Positions 1 through 11,400 of a stretch of 64,000 bases of DNA are shown here, in pieces; positions within the stretch are counted from its first letter, which is position 1, and each line of letters opens with the position of its first letter. The stretch is from NCBI RefSeq assembly GCF_034140825.1, contig NC_089037.1, positions 9,746,001 to 9,810,000 of the forward strand. Direction: 5' to 3'. The stretch is from Oryza sativa Japonica Group. Its lineage: Eukaryota; Streptophyta; Magnoliopsida; Poales; Poaceae. The translations under genes were made by a program, and so were the position numbers. Under the pieces are notes generated by a model that worked only from the letters and a program-made list of their open reading frames with translations, was not told the origin of the DNA and made no database searches.

Positions 1-429
1 GTCCTCGCCGAGCGCGTCCTCCCGCTCGTCGGGCACCCGTTCGACCGCCGCGCCGTGGCCGTGGCGAGCAAGCAGATATGCGCGTACGTGTCCGCCGCGT
101 GCGCCGACCCCCGCGTCGCCCACGGCGGCGTGCGGGTGCTCGTCCTGCTCGACACCTTCGCGTGCGGGACGTTGTTCCACCCCGCGCCGCCGCGCAAGCA
201 GTGCTCCGGCGACGCCAGCTCTCTCGAGGTCGGCGCCGTCGTGAGGACCTGTCCGTGCATGGAGATCGTTGGCCCGGGGAGCAAGAAGGATCCGCAGCTC
301 GCGTGTCCGTGCATGGACATTGGGGCGAGAATGCCGAGCAAGAAGCCGAGGTCAGTCGGCGTCATCGGAGACGGCCGGCCGGCGAAAGACGGCGGCGAAG
401 ATCGGCTGAAAGGTTGGCTGCCGTGGTAA
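1..429 (+). CDS. 3' end of an unrecognised protein-coding gene (partial)
   Basis: The frame is open from the first base of the window to a TAA at 427-429, giving 142 residues of a C-terminal part; the start lies outside the window. The stretch is GC-rich with strong third-position G/C, as is usual for grass coding sequence. The first half reads as an ordinary folded domain with alternating helices; the second half is low in hydrophobic residues. Between about residues 84 and 115 a unit starting CPCM(E/D)I occurs twice, 18 codons apart, so the tail contains a small in-frame duplication. I do not recognise the family. An overlapping frame (78-488) is also open but has the arginine-rich composition of a shadow frame. 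Confidence 0.55.
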   Translation, partial: VLAERVLPLVGHPFDRRAVAVASKQICAYVSAACADPRVAHGGVRVLVLLDTFACGTLFHPAPPRKQCSGDASSLEVGAVVRTCPCMEIVGPGSKKDPQLACPCMDIGARMPSKKPRSVGVIGDGRPAKDGGEDRLKGWLPW

Positions 430-1317
430 TTAGGATCTCGAGCTACACGGAGGACGCGGAGGGTTATCAGTTCTTCTTCAGGATCTAAGTACGCCGATAG
501 ATGAACAACACCGTGTCTCTGTACATGTTCGTGTCTGTATTTATGTTCAAGGAAGAACTTGAAAGTTGTAGATTTTCATTGATCTCTTATATGCAAGAAA
601 CTTGCATTGGTCGCGGGAAACACCAGTTTTCTCGGTCGCAGGTGTTGTAAGTATAATTCGAGTCGAAAGATGTACTAACTCGTAAGATCATCGAGTCGAG
701 TAATTCAATGTTTGGTCTTAAATTCCAATGATGCATGCGTCCCTTACACTACTTACACACAGTTATAGTGCATCAAAATTAGATTTTAGAATAGTTTTTT
801 TCTCTATATTTGAGATTTTTATATGCTTATTTTTTTTATTTTCATTTAAATGGGCCATATACATCTCCACTATTATAAAAGTTTAAGATGTTTTTGCCTC
901 AAATTTTCGTACGTTGTCTGATTTTTTATCCGTCGTCGCATCGGCATAGTTGCCGCACGCCCGCACGTCGCTCGGAGACGGAGATGTACAGGCGCTGTTG
1001 CATCTGACCGAGGAAGGCAGTAAGCGCTCTTGAGTCCTGATTTTTTTTTACCAGCTGAGCCATCTGTCCATCGCCGTAGGCCTCTTGGGCTCCTTCCTGT
1101 CTTGGCTGGTTCTGCTCCTGCCCAGCTAAATAGTTAATTATTATTTTTTCTGTTGAATTCTCATCTTTATGTTGGTATAAATAAATGGGATAAGATATTA
1201 TACATGATTTATGATGAATTTGATAATTTTATCAACTCATGCGTTTTTCATGTACGTTTGTGTTGTGCATCTTTTCACTAAGCCACTTTTAACTGTATTC
1301 ATTGTTTTTCTTTCGTT
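430..1317. other. intergenic, AT-rich, possible Helitron 5' end
   Basis: No credible gene. After the 3' flank of the first gene the sequence becomes AT-rich. At about 864 a TCTCCACTATTATAAAA stretch resembles the 5' end of the Helitron at 1969, but I could not find a matching 3' end, so this may be a fragment broken by the LTR insertion downstream. Confidence 0.3.
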
Positions 1318-1349
1318 GATTCACCAGTTGAATATGTAATATTTGTATT
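1318..1349 (+). repeat. 32-bp direct repeat, left copy (right copy 1909-1940)
   Basis: The 32 bases at 1318-1349 recur without mismatch at 1909-1940, immediately on either side of the LTR-like segment 1350-1908. LTR elements normally leave about 5 bp, so the length is unusual. Confidence 0.8.
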
Positions 1350-1908
1350 CGGGGTTACGGGTTAGGTATACCCTTTACCTTTCGATATACGTCACATATC
1401 GGTATGGCATACCCACGCGCATACGGATACTCTCTACATACACTAAGGAAATCCTTTACGGAGTTTACGGACGAAAAGAGTCCTACTCGGACAAGACTGG
1501 GTCGTCAATGTATCGTGTAGGGTCTGATGTCTCCGAGTTTTACTTGAAAACCGCTTGACCTGCGATATAAAAGGGACCCCCCGGGGAGGACCTAAGGGAT
1601 CGAATCTCAGAGCCAACACAACCCCCACAGCCTACGAAGTCGGAGCCTGCAGGAGCCAAATCGCCGGGGATCTAGTCGAACCAACTCGACTACGATCTCG
1701 CCGGATCCATCGAGTTCCATCGTTCCCTTTGTAACCTGTGTTTTCCGTCATATATCCCACATCAACTGGATTAGGGCTATTACTTATCAAGGGGCCTGAA
1801 CTAGTATAATCTTCGTCTTTTGTTTGCTGGATGTCGTATTACGTAGACCCTTGTACCAACATACCCCGATATCCTCTATATCCGGTCTACGGGTATCACC
1901 CGTTGACA
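1350..1908 (+). mobile_element. LTR-retrotransposon fossil (solo LTR or LTR fragment)
   Basis: About 560 bp of LTR-like sequence in + orientation. It has a TATA motif (GATATAAAAGG near 1564) followed by a GC-rich leader-like stretch, and ends in GTTGACA as plant LTRs often do (CA end). No internal coding domain is present, so this is a solo LTR or an LTR fragment. It is flanked by a 32-bp direct repeat. Family could not be settled; a gypsy-type LTR is my guess from the overall look. Confidence 0.5.
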
Positions 1909-1968
1909 GATTCACCAGTTGAATATGTAATATTTGTATTTCTTTACCTATTATATATATATATTATA

Positions 1969-2319
1969 TCTCTACTATTATAAAAAATTGAAGTTGTTTT
2001 TTTGCCGGTACTTTGGTAAGTCATCCATATATGAGTCGGTTTTTAAGTTCGTTTGCTTTTGGAAATGTAGATCTGTATTTGAGTCAAGTTCTAAGTTCGT
2101 TCTCTTTTGAAAATACAGAAGGAGTCGTAGAAAAAAATATTTTTAAAAAACTCGCATTCTAACTTGTGATGATCGGACTCCTAATTGTGGCTTATGATTT
2201 TCTAGAAGAACATATATCCAAGCGAATTCTCAAAGTGATTTTCATCTTAATTAAACCATATAACAATAATAAAATTAAAATAGTCTTCACCCGCTGCAAC
2301 GCACGGGCATTTTTTCTAG
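1969..2319 (+). mobile_element. small non-autonomous Helitron
   Basis: The 5' end is TCTCTACTATTATAAAA preceded by A. The 3' end is CTAG at 2316-2319 followed by T, with a GC-rich short hairpin (CCCG...CGGG) about 10 bases upstream and a T run between. Insertion between A and T, the TC start and the CTAG end with hairpin are Helitron hallmarks. It has no coding capacity (about 350 bp) and depends on a RepHel protein from elsewhere. Confidence 0.6.
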
Positions 2320-2646
2320 TTGATTAAAAATTTAGAAACATCCAAAGCTATAAATCTATCGCAAGATTAATATGTAGTAAAGAAAAGAAAATAGGAAGAG
2401 AAGAAGAGCAAAAGGCAAAAAAAAAAAAAAGGCAGAAGCAGTCAGCGCAGCTAGCTAACGCATGCAGCAACAGAGCCGCCGGCCTTGGGCCTTGGCCCAT
2501 TCGAGCAGCAGCAACAGTAGATAGCACGCAGCAGCTAGCCACATGCAGGAGTAGCGAGCAGCAGCAGCAGTAGTTACTATAGTTAGCTTGCAGCAACTAG
2601 CAACGGGCAAGGCAGGAGTAGCAGCCAAGCACAAGATATTAGCTCC

Positions 2647-2773
2647 GTGTTTAGTTCCGAAATATTTTTTCTTTTTCATCACATCAAAATTTTCCTACAC
2701 ACATAAACTTTTAACTTTTTCATCACATCGTTTCAATTTCAACCAAACTTCTAATTTTGACGTAAACTAAACA
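2647..2773. mobile_element. MITE with GTGTTTAGTT termini
   Basis: Terminal inverted repeats read GTGTTTAGTT at the left and AACTAAACA-like at the right, around an AT-rich core of about 130 bp. A second member of the same family sits at 42715-42854. Confidence 0.5.
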
Positions 2774-3844
2774 TAGCCTAGGTATACGGGGTGGGCAAGC
2801 GGAGACTTTTCATCTATCCGCTTATTCCACCTGTAATTTTTAAAAGAAATTATACCACTATGTGGAAAATAAATTAGTAAGTAATTAGGTTTTTATGTTA
2901 ACAGTGGAATTGCTCACATGTATTCCTACAAACTACTCCTGTATATACTACCTCGGTGGTATGGTGGAGTGTTTTGAAAAGAATGTCAGCTCAATGGCTA
3001 TAATAACATCGGCTTTGAATTTTTTAGGCGAAGCTTGAGTAAAATGAGGTGTGTTACTATTGATGGGCTGTGTAGCCGTCTACACTATTTGTAAAGTACG
3101 GAGATCGTTAATATCAGAGTATACACGTGAAAATATATAGGACACATGTACTTTTATATAGGTTTGAGGCCCCTTACTGACATGTAATAACACTATTCCT
3201 TTTGACCGAAGCCAGTGTTGCCTTTATATATCAATATCTTACGAGTACAATATTGAGTATGAGTTGATCTAGTCTCCGTCAATCTAATAGCGGAAGCTCG
3301 ATCAGGTGGTTGATGGATAATTTATATCGGCTTTCTCGAACAGGAACTCAGCAAGATTGGAGGTCGCGCTAAATCCCTTTTATCGGTCTTTGTGGCTTCA
3401 TATGGTATTTGTCTAGGCTTATGTCAATGTGTTATTGGTTTTGTCTTGATCTGTACTGGCTTGTCTAGATCTATCATTCCATCTAGGCATGTCTTCGTGT
3501 ATCATTCCCCACTCCTCTTGAGGAGTCTTCTATTTATATCGTCAGATGTCTCCTTGTTCAAATATAACTAGAGAGGTATGATTCGAGTAATATTTGTAGT
3601 GTTCGAGTAGGAATCTGTTTTTATTTTCTTATCGCAAATAACTTTCGTATATGAGTATTGATTCCGTATAAGACTTTGATATTATAATGGACCCCGCCAA
3701 GTCTTAACAGTATAATCTTATTTATAACTCTGACTGGTACAATCTAGTGTGATTTTCAATAAATTGACTCGCGTTTTCAACGGTTCCTGTGCGCGCGTCA
3801 CGGTTTCCTTCCACGTCTCGTCGCTTCCCGCAATTTTTTCAGTC
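2774..3844. other. intergenic region upstream of the DEAH-like gene
   Basis: About 1.1 kb of AT-rich sequence without a convincing gene. The part from 3230 to 3700 looks repeat-derived but I could not identify its ends. The region must include the promoter of the gene at 3845; no clear TATA box was singled out. Confidence 0.3.
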
Positions 3845-5059
3845 ATGGCCGGCTCTAACCAAGAGCACGAGGCTGAGTCGTGGCCTCCGGCAATCTACCA
3901 CCAGATGCCGGCGATCCTTGAGTACCTCGAAGACCACCGTGTCGTCGTCGTCTCCGCCGCGCCTGGCTCCGGCAAGTCGTCGGTGCTCCCCCGGTGCCTC
4001 GCCGAGAGCGGATACGGCCCGGTGCTCTGCGCGCAGCCCCGCCACCTGGCCGCGTTCGTGGCCATGGCGAAGGTCGGCGAGGAGTGGGATTCGGACATCG
4101 AGTTCACGACAACCCGGCAGCTCCTCGACAGGTTCAGCTCCCCGGCGCCGGTCCTCGCCGGGTACGGCGCCGTCGTCATCGACGAGGCGCACGACCGCAC
4201 GCTCGGCACCGACGTCCTCCTCGGGATGGTCAAGGCCGCGCTGGCGACGGGGACGACGATGGGCGGCCGATGCAAGGTGGTGGTCTGCACCGCCGGCGGG
4301 CCGGCCGACGGCATGCTCTCCGCCTTCTTCGGCGGCGCGCCGGTCGTCTCGATCCCGCGCGCGGCGCACCAGGTCGAGGTGCGGTACTCGCGAGGGCCCG
4401 TGCTCGACATGGCGGCCGCGGTGGCCGACGAGGTGGCGGCCATCCACGCGTCGCAGCCGCCCGGCGACGTGCTTGCGTTCCTGCCGGAGAACGCCGACAT
4501 CATCGGCGTCCACGCGAGGCTGCTCGGCCTGCCAGTGCCAGGGCTGGCCGTTCGCTACGTCCACGACAACCTCCCGGCGGAGCTCATCGACATCATGCTG
4601 ATAAACTCGCCGGTGCCCGACGGCCGGAGGAGAGTCGTGCTGGCCACCGACGTGGCCGAGACGGCCGTGCTGGTCCACGGGATCACGTACGTCGTCGACA
4701 CCGGCCTGGTGTCGGAACAGCCGCCGGTGAGGATCTCAAAGGAGGCGGCGGCCGCGCGGGCGGCGATCGCCGGATTCTCGGGGCCCGGCCGCTGCCACCG
4801 GCTCTACCAGCCGGAGGAGTACGATGATCTCGACGAGCACACCATCCCACACATCAGGCAAGATGGCGCGGCCGTCAGGTTCGCGCTCATGGTCAAGCGA
4901 CATGCCGCTGACGGCATCCCGGGGTTTGAGATTTTTGACCCGGCATTGGAACCGGCAGTGCTGAAGAATGTCTTTGGTCAGCTTGTCAACGGTGGCTACT
5001 TGGACAAGCTTGGAAATCTGTCTGACAAGGGGGAGAGAGAAGCATATGACGAAGACTAG
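3845..5059 (+). CDS. DEAH-box RNA-helicase-like protein, intronless, degenerate motifs
   Basis: A single exon encodes 404 residues from the ATG at 3845 (an upstream non-ATG extension of the frame is ignored). Two RecA-like halves are present. Motif I (PGSGKSS, residues 40-46) and motif II (DEAH, 113-116) are intact. Motif III, usually SAT, reads CTA at 148-150. Motif V (LATDVAETA, about 266-274) is good. In the motif VI region (about 303-317) the QRxGRxGR arginines are replaced by RAAIAGF, while the following GPGRCHRLY is kept. The HA2/ratchet and OB-fold domains of full DEAH/RHA helicases (700-1200 residues) are absent. Known family members use ATP to remodel RNA in splicing or ribosome assembly; lacking the arginine finger, this one is probably not a normal ATPase. 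It may be a retro-copied or lineage-specific duplicate. The open frame of 404 codons argues against recent decay. Confidence 0.75.
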   Translation: MAGSNQEHEAESWPPAIYHQMPAILEYLEDHRVVVVSAAPGSGKSSVLPRCLAESGYGPVLCAQPRHLAAFVAMAKVGEEWDSDIEFTTTRQLLDRFSSPAPVLAGYGAVVIDEAHDRTLGTDVLLGMVKAALATGTTMGGRCKVVVCTAGGPADGMLSAFFGGAPVVSIPRAAHQVEVRYSRGPVLDMAAAVADEVAAIHASQPPGDVLAFLPENADIIGVHARLLGLPVPGLAVRYVHDNLPAELIDIMLINSPVPDGRRRVVLATDVAETAVLVHGITYVVDTGLVSEQPPVRISKEAAAARAAIAGFSGPGRCHRLYQPEEYDDLDEHTIPHIRQDGAAVRFALMVKRHAADGIPGFEIFDPALEPAVLKNVFGQLVNGGYLDKLGNLSDKGEREAYDED

Positions 5060-5423
5060 AATATGCAATGCGCCTCTTCCATGTGCAGTGATATTTGTAG
5101 CTAAACCGAAGTTAACTCTAGTGAAATTTGATGTAGACCAGTAGAAGGTTTCCAAATGATGCACATTGTATCTGGGGAAAACTTCTATGAATTGAAGAAC
5201 ATTTTTTTGTCAATCATTCATTCAGAAACTATGGTGTATCACTACATAACAAAAATTTCTAAGCTAAAGCTGTCCATTTATACATGACATGGAGAATCCA
5301 TCTGAAAAGGTCCCAGGTCAGACTGTACGTGATGTTTTGGAAAGAGTTCCTTGCCAGGGGCAGCTCATCTTCAGTGTCACCTCCCTCTCCACAGAGCTTC
5401 AGGAACCTAACTATATGTGCTGT
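5060..5423. other. convergent 3' region between DEAH-like gene and membrane-protein gene
   Basis: About 360 bp between two converging stop codons. It should hold both 3' UTRs. A short open frame at 5289-5495 is antisense to the last exon of the minus-strand gene and is not proposed as coding. Confidence 0.4.
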
Positions 5424-7940
5424 TCAGAGTTCATTGCCAAGGCCCAGTTCGTCTTCAATGTCGTCTCCCTCTTCGAAGAGTTTGAGGAATCGTAACTGAT
5501 CCCGCTCCCTCTTCTTCTTCAGCCAGTACTTGTAGCCCCCAAATAATGCAATGATAACAAGGACAGAAGAAAGAACACTGACTATTATGATTACAGTAAC
5601 GGATGACTTTTTAGTTTCCACTTCTGAGCTAGAATCATGGTTTGCAGAATCACCTGGTAGGGAAAAAGGTATCTTAAGCAATGTTTATGATGAACTCAAA
5701 CCACCAAGATCATTACTAGTATTTTATGATTAATCAATTCTATAGAGGAAATTAAAATCAAAAGGGCATATGACAGAAAAGCAACTGTGGATCTAGCCAG
5801 CTCAATGAGTTTATGAATGAAAAATATCTTAGCAAACTAAAACATAGGCATTGGATATGAGCCGTACCCGCAGAGGCAGTGCAATTTGGGCATAGGAAAG
5901 TAGCATTGAACTGGCCCTCCTTGAAATGGGTGTATTTTCCTTTTTTGAAATCACTAGAACACAGCTCCCATTCATCATACAAATCATGTTTAAATGTATC
6001 CTCTTCGTACAAACCACACCTCTTGCATTTCTTTTCTGGAAGTTCTGTTAAGGGCTGCCAAAAGGAAACTAAGAAATGAAAACAGAAAAGTATAGTTGTG
6101 ATGCGCATGAGACATGAGAGGAAGCAGCCCTTTTGGTTGACTAACCTGCCATGATTCTTCGCCCTTAAAGGTGTATATATTGTTTGCATCCTTCACGTCA
6201 GGCAAATACACCTTGTCCTCACCATTGCAAAGGAAATACACAGTTGGCTTACTCGGGAACCACTCATGAGTAGTAAATATATCAATGCTGTCAAGTGTGA
6301 CGAGCCTCTGAGAAAAAATCCCTACAAAATTAAGCATCATCAGTGATGAACAAAGAGCTAGTGAGTGTAATAGAAGGCATCTATGGAGTTCAGCTACCCT
6401 CTCCAAGTATCAGAAAAGACAACGCAAAAAATAGCAGTTAAAAATGATACTACTATAAATATCCATGACTTTCAGTTTTACCCATCTCCATCTCGTCAGA
6501 GATAAGAGACATTAAGGATTATTAAGCCTTTACGGCTTTGAAATGGGCACTTTACCAGTTTACCTTCCATATAGTCCCCAACCCCACAAAAAGAATAACG
6601 TATTTCAAACTCGTGTCACACTGGGATCTATTTTAACAAAGGAGAAGTATCGGTTGGCTTTTCTTTCTTTGAGGCTATCCGTCAATGACATAAAACATGG
6701 GCATGCAATATATAATTTACTAACTGGAATTGATAAAATCATCAATGACTTGAGGTGCGGAGCATTCAATCTATTGCTCTAATAACCAAACCAGACAATG
6801 TTTTACAGAGGGAGAGCACGGTTCTGTTTTGGAACATAGGCAGTAGCCAGCCTTATTTTAAGAAAACAACAAAGCAGGATAAACACAGTACCGATCATTA
6901 TCTAGGTTCTAGAGAAATAGGCCATATCGTTACATTTTAACTAAACATTTACCTAGCATCGCTGGTTGAGTCCCCTGGACTCATCACAGCAAGTCTGTTT
7001 GAATATAACTTGTGAAATGCAGCATATTATATATGCAGAAATCAATTTATAGTGTTATGCCCTACTCCTCAAATCGGGAATCGGGTTCCTCTCACGTGAC
7101 CCTAGAAATTAGTACACAAATCATTTTCCGTGTAATAATATTAGGTGAGGGATCCAAAATTTGCCCATCCTTTATTAGGACAATATGGCAGGAACAAGAG
7201 TAGGAAAGACAATCTGTCCTCCGCTATTATTTGTCAAAGAACATCCCAACACTTAAACTACCTTATGAAGTCTGAGAAAAAAAATTCCTTCAGCTGAACC
7301 AATAAATACGCCATAAAACAGACTGTCCAGAGTTCGGCATTGCTTGATTCAACTCGGACCAGGAGAGAGATGTCTGCATCACAGGCATATAACTAAAGAC
7401 CTTCCCTCTTGTCCATATCTCCTTTTTTTTTGGAAATATTTAATCAGGAATGTGTACTACTCTGGCTAAGTTTTCCTTTCCAAACATACCTTATATGCTA
7501 TTCAAATTGCTGATCCTATTTGCTATTAAAATCAATGCGGTGCTATGACCAATCTGATTAAATTCAATTGCTTTGCACACAGGGCTCCATAAATCATCAT
7601 TTCTACTTTCCCTTCCGGCAACGCCGATTGAACTTGAGAGGCCAATCACATCCAATACCTTACCTTGCAGCCAATTTTCTGGCCATCTACAAATCCATTG
7701 CAATTACACAAACTTAAAAAAATTGCTAGCACTTCCCATCGAAGCAATAGAAAAAACACATGCGATTAATACGGTCAAGTTGTCCGCGCGATCAAATTAG
7801 CAACATAAAAAAATGGTAAACAGACCCGCCTTAGGTGAGGCGAGAGCTCAGATCTCACCAGGGATCGAGCAGAGGGCGACGAACAGCACGACGACCGGGA
7901 GGAGCCGGCGGCCAGGCGAGATGGGCCGCGGCCACCTCAT
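5424..7940 (-). CDS. single-pass membrane protein of unknown function, 4 exons
   Basis: CDS exons 7940-7859, 6321-6146, 6054-5868 and 5653-5424 join in frame to 224 residues. The start ATG at 7940 opens a basic segment plus hydrophobic core (LLPVVVLFVALC), a signal peptide. The lumenal or outer part has a cluster of cysteines (KKCKRCG, CPNC) and putative disulfide pairs. A transmembrane helix lies near residues 165-187 (VTVIIIVSVLSSVLVIIALF), followed by a basic KKKRERDQ stop-transfer and an acidic tail EEGDDIEDELG. The topology is therefore type I. I recall similar small conserved plant proteins without known role; no enzymatic motif is visible. All introns are GT-AG; intron 1 is about 1.5 kb. 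The gene is divergent from the RRM gene at 8490, with 549 bp between the start codons. Confidence 0.8.
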
Positions 7941-8223
7941 GCTCCAGCCGCGGCGACCGCTGCAGGCTCTCGGCCCCCTAGCGTCGCGTGGCCGCGCAGA
8001 CGGGTTTCCTCGCTCTTCTCCTCCTCCTCCTCCTCCTTCGCCGCCGTCGTCGTCTCGTCGTCCACCCGATGGAGAGAGAGAAAGAGAAAGGACTGGTTCC
8101 TTCTTGCGCGAACCCGATGCTTGACAAACCAGAGCCACGTGCGAAAGGCGTAACCTAATATTTCCCGTGTTCTCTTCTACGAAAACGTATTTCTTATATC
8201 GATTAAACGCAAATACTACTACA

Positions 8224-8322
8224 TGGGCTGATGGGCCGTGTCTCAAGGATAGTATAGCCCAATAACTCTAGACAGCCCAAGAAGGCCCATGTACATAATG
8301 GGCCTAGCCCATTTAGGCCCAT
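8224..8322. promoter_or_regulatory. cluster of eight TGGGCY (site II) motifs in a divergent promoter
   Basis: TGGGCC/TGGGCT, or its complement, occurs at 8224, 8232, 8256, 8274, 8284, 8299, 8306 and 8317: eight copies in 99 bp on both strands. Site II elements of this type bind TCP factors and are typical of plant promoters for ribosomal and mitochondrial proteins. The cluster lies between the divergent genes starting at 7940 (-) and 8490 (+), nearer the latter. Confidence 0.7.
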
Positions 8323-8489
8323 TTATAATTTGCTAGTTCGCTGCCAGCCACCGATCAGAAGCCCATCAGGGGTCCATTCGCGTCGTGTTGCTCCGTCGGT
8401 CGTGTGTCCCCCAAAGGCTCCAAGCTCCGTCGTTCCTCTCCTCCTCCGCCGCCGCCGCCGCCGAAGCCGACGAGCAGTAGCCGGTAGGC

Positions 8490-11400
8490 ATGACGAGGCT
8501 CGCGGCAGCCGCGCTCCGGAGGGCCACCGCCGCATCTGGGATCCCCTCGTCCTCCTCGCGCTCGTCCGTGCTTGCTCCGTTCGCGCCTCGCCTCTTCTCC
8601 ACCGAGGCGTCCGGAGAAACCCCCGCGGCGGGCGCCGCCGCCCAGGGGTCGCAGGACGAGCCTTTCTTCAAGCCTTCTGACGAAGGTAGGTCTCCCATCC
8701 TTGCGGAGCCGATTGCTTTTTTTTTCCCTGTGGTGATCTGTAATTAGGGGTTTGAGGTTTAAATGTTTATAATGTCTTTAGCCGCTTAGGATTTGGGGTC
8801 AGGAATGTAGATTGATGGATTAGATACAGTAAAATACCTCACTCTGATGTTGCACTAATGAGAAATTACATTCTTTTTATTCCATATTGGTGCGAATATC
8901 TCACATGACGAGTGTCAAACGTTTGGAAATGCGAACCACAGCTTCTAAAAGTTGTACTTTTGCACTATCATATTGCAATACGGTTTTTTTTCCCATTATA
9001 TTAACAAGTGCATATAACCGCAACTTACATTGTCTTGTAACTCTGGAAACTTCATTTTTTACATTTGGCTTTACAGTATCACATCGTATATATCAGAAAT
9101 AATGTTCTGTGGAAACAGGTGTGGCATATGGAAGGTTCTACAGTGTTATTCCTGGAGGCAGCCGTCTCCCTAAGAGCATGCTCAAAACTGATATTATCCA
9201 CCACCTTGATAAATCTGAACTGTCACTGGACGATGTGAAGATTGATTATAACAGGGGATATTATCCAGTGGGCGCGTACGGTTCCTTTCCTATTTCCCAT
9301 CTTTCCTTGTTTTTGTGTCAAATACTACATATATCCATTTATTTATGTACCTTTTTCACTTGATTTTGGACTGAATATGCATAAGCAGTTTATATTGCTG
9401 AGTAATATCATAATATTCCTATTATATTCTGTGATGCTAGGAGGTTCCAATCAACTAGAGCAGCTATGTTTTTAGCCTGTTAGAAATTAGGATTGTAATT
9501 GAAGTGTCAACATATTTTTTTCGATAATGATAAACATAGGTGCAGTGCACAACGTGGGTAACCAACAGCCACTTTTATTTCAACCAAATGAACTAAATAC
9601 ACAAAACAATAAAAAGTGCATTTTAGTTGATTTGTTGAATTAGAGTGGGTCAACGGGTACCCACAGAGGCACAGAGTAACCCGTGCCCATCCCTACTTTT
9701 GAAGTCTTTCTTGAGGCCTTATTTGTATTTGGTAAGCTTCAGTCCAGATTACCCTTTGTCATTGTCTATTCATAAAGTACTAAAGTCTAAAGTGAATGCT
9801 CATGTTTTGTTGGCCAGTACACTATGTATCAGGCTGCCAACACATTTCACTTTTTCTTGGGTGCTTGATACGCAGGAAATATAGTTACTTCTTGACTTTT
9901 TCGTCATTAGTTCATATTCTCCATTTTGCTAGGCAGGCTTTTTAAAAATGAATAGCTGATCTCTTCCCATAAAAATCTTTCCCTTAATGCTGTTGAAAAA
10001 TAAATGTATGGAATGCACTCTCATTAACTGCACTGTGATTGTTACAGTGACAAGAGCATAGATTTACCGTTGAACATATGAGTAAGTGATTTTCTTCTGC
10101 CCACTTTGCGATGTGACTATTGACCTGAAACTTTTTTTCACTTGATCAGGTTGTTGAGGTTTTCTTCAGTGCCATTATTTAACACAGCAGTCAGGCAAAC
10201 ACGAGAAGGTCGTCAGTACAGGCTTGAGATGGTTAGGCTAAGCTTGTTTTTGTCACTTCTATCATTTGGTTATGGGCTTATGGCAAAACACCAATATATT
10301 TTTATACTATGATGTTACAGATCAGTCGTGAGGAGTTTGATCTGAAGCAGTCTTATGATGGAAAAGCTGTAAGTTGTTGTTTTGCCTTGTCCTCTGGGCA
10401 GGCCAGTAAAACTTGAATATATTGTGTTTTGGCAAGCAAGTGTAGTTTTATCTCTGTTCTTCCTAACTACTCCCTCCATCAAAAAATGTAAGACATAGGA
10501 GTATTTCTTTTGTCACCAAGACAAAGGAGGAATTAACTCCCCCCCCCTTTTCCCCTCATATAACAAAACCATGGAACTATATGCATGCATGCAACCAATA
10601 AGTATTTAAGATGGCTGCTTGGGTTCTTATCAACAATTAATTTAGCACAAGGCGACTACAAATATGACCATCTCTTTTGAATAAAGCAAAAACTGATACT
10701 ATCTCCGTTTTTTAATAGATGACGCCGTTGACTTTTTCTCACATGTTTGACCATTCGTCTTATTCAAAAAATTTACGTAATTATAATTTATTTTGTTATG
10801 AGTTGTTTTATTACTCATAGTATTTTAAGTGTGATTTATATCTTATACATTTGCATAAAATTTTTGAATAAGGCGAATGGTCAAACATGTGAGAAAAAGT
10901 CAACGGCATCATCTATTAAAAAACGGAGGGAGTATATGCCTAACACTTTTGGATAGAGGGACTGAGGGAATACTATTGAGTGGGTGTCAAAAATCGGGAG
11001 GACATATCTTTATCTTATTTCCCCCCATTTACCAGCTATTCATTATCTTATAGTTACAATTCATATGCAATTATGGATATAATAATTTATCTGGAAATAA
11101 TTGTAATCTGTGTCTGCGCCCATGCAGATACTATTGCAAGGAGTCCCTCGAAATGCTGTACCAGAGGACATAGAACGATTCCTGTGTGGCACCAATGTTG
11201 AACCTCCGCCATTTGAAAGCTTTCTCAGGTAAGCATTTGGACAGACATCCTTGTTTGCTACTCCCTCCGTTTCATATTATAAGACTTTTTAGCATTGTCC
11301 ACATTCATAAATTCATTAACATCTATATGAATGTGGGCAATGTTAGAAAGTATTATAATATGAAACGGAGGAAGTAGCATTTAAATTTGTTCCATTCATC

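Noticed and set aside
3839-4678. Long minus-strand and shifted plus-strand frames over the DEAH-like gene
   Set aside because: High GC at third positions opens all frames here; only the plus frame has helicase motifs, the others are Arg/His/Gly-rich shadows.
10020-10092. Possible extra exon of the RRM gene near 10049-10082
   Set aside because: It has splice-like borders but brings an in-frame stop; skipping it joins PVGA to LLRFSSVP in frame.
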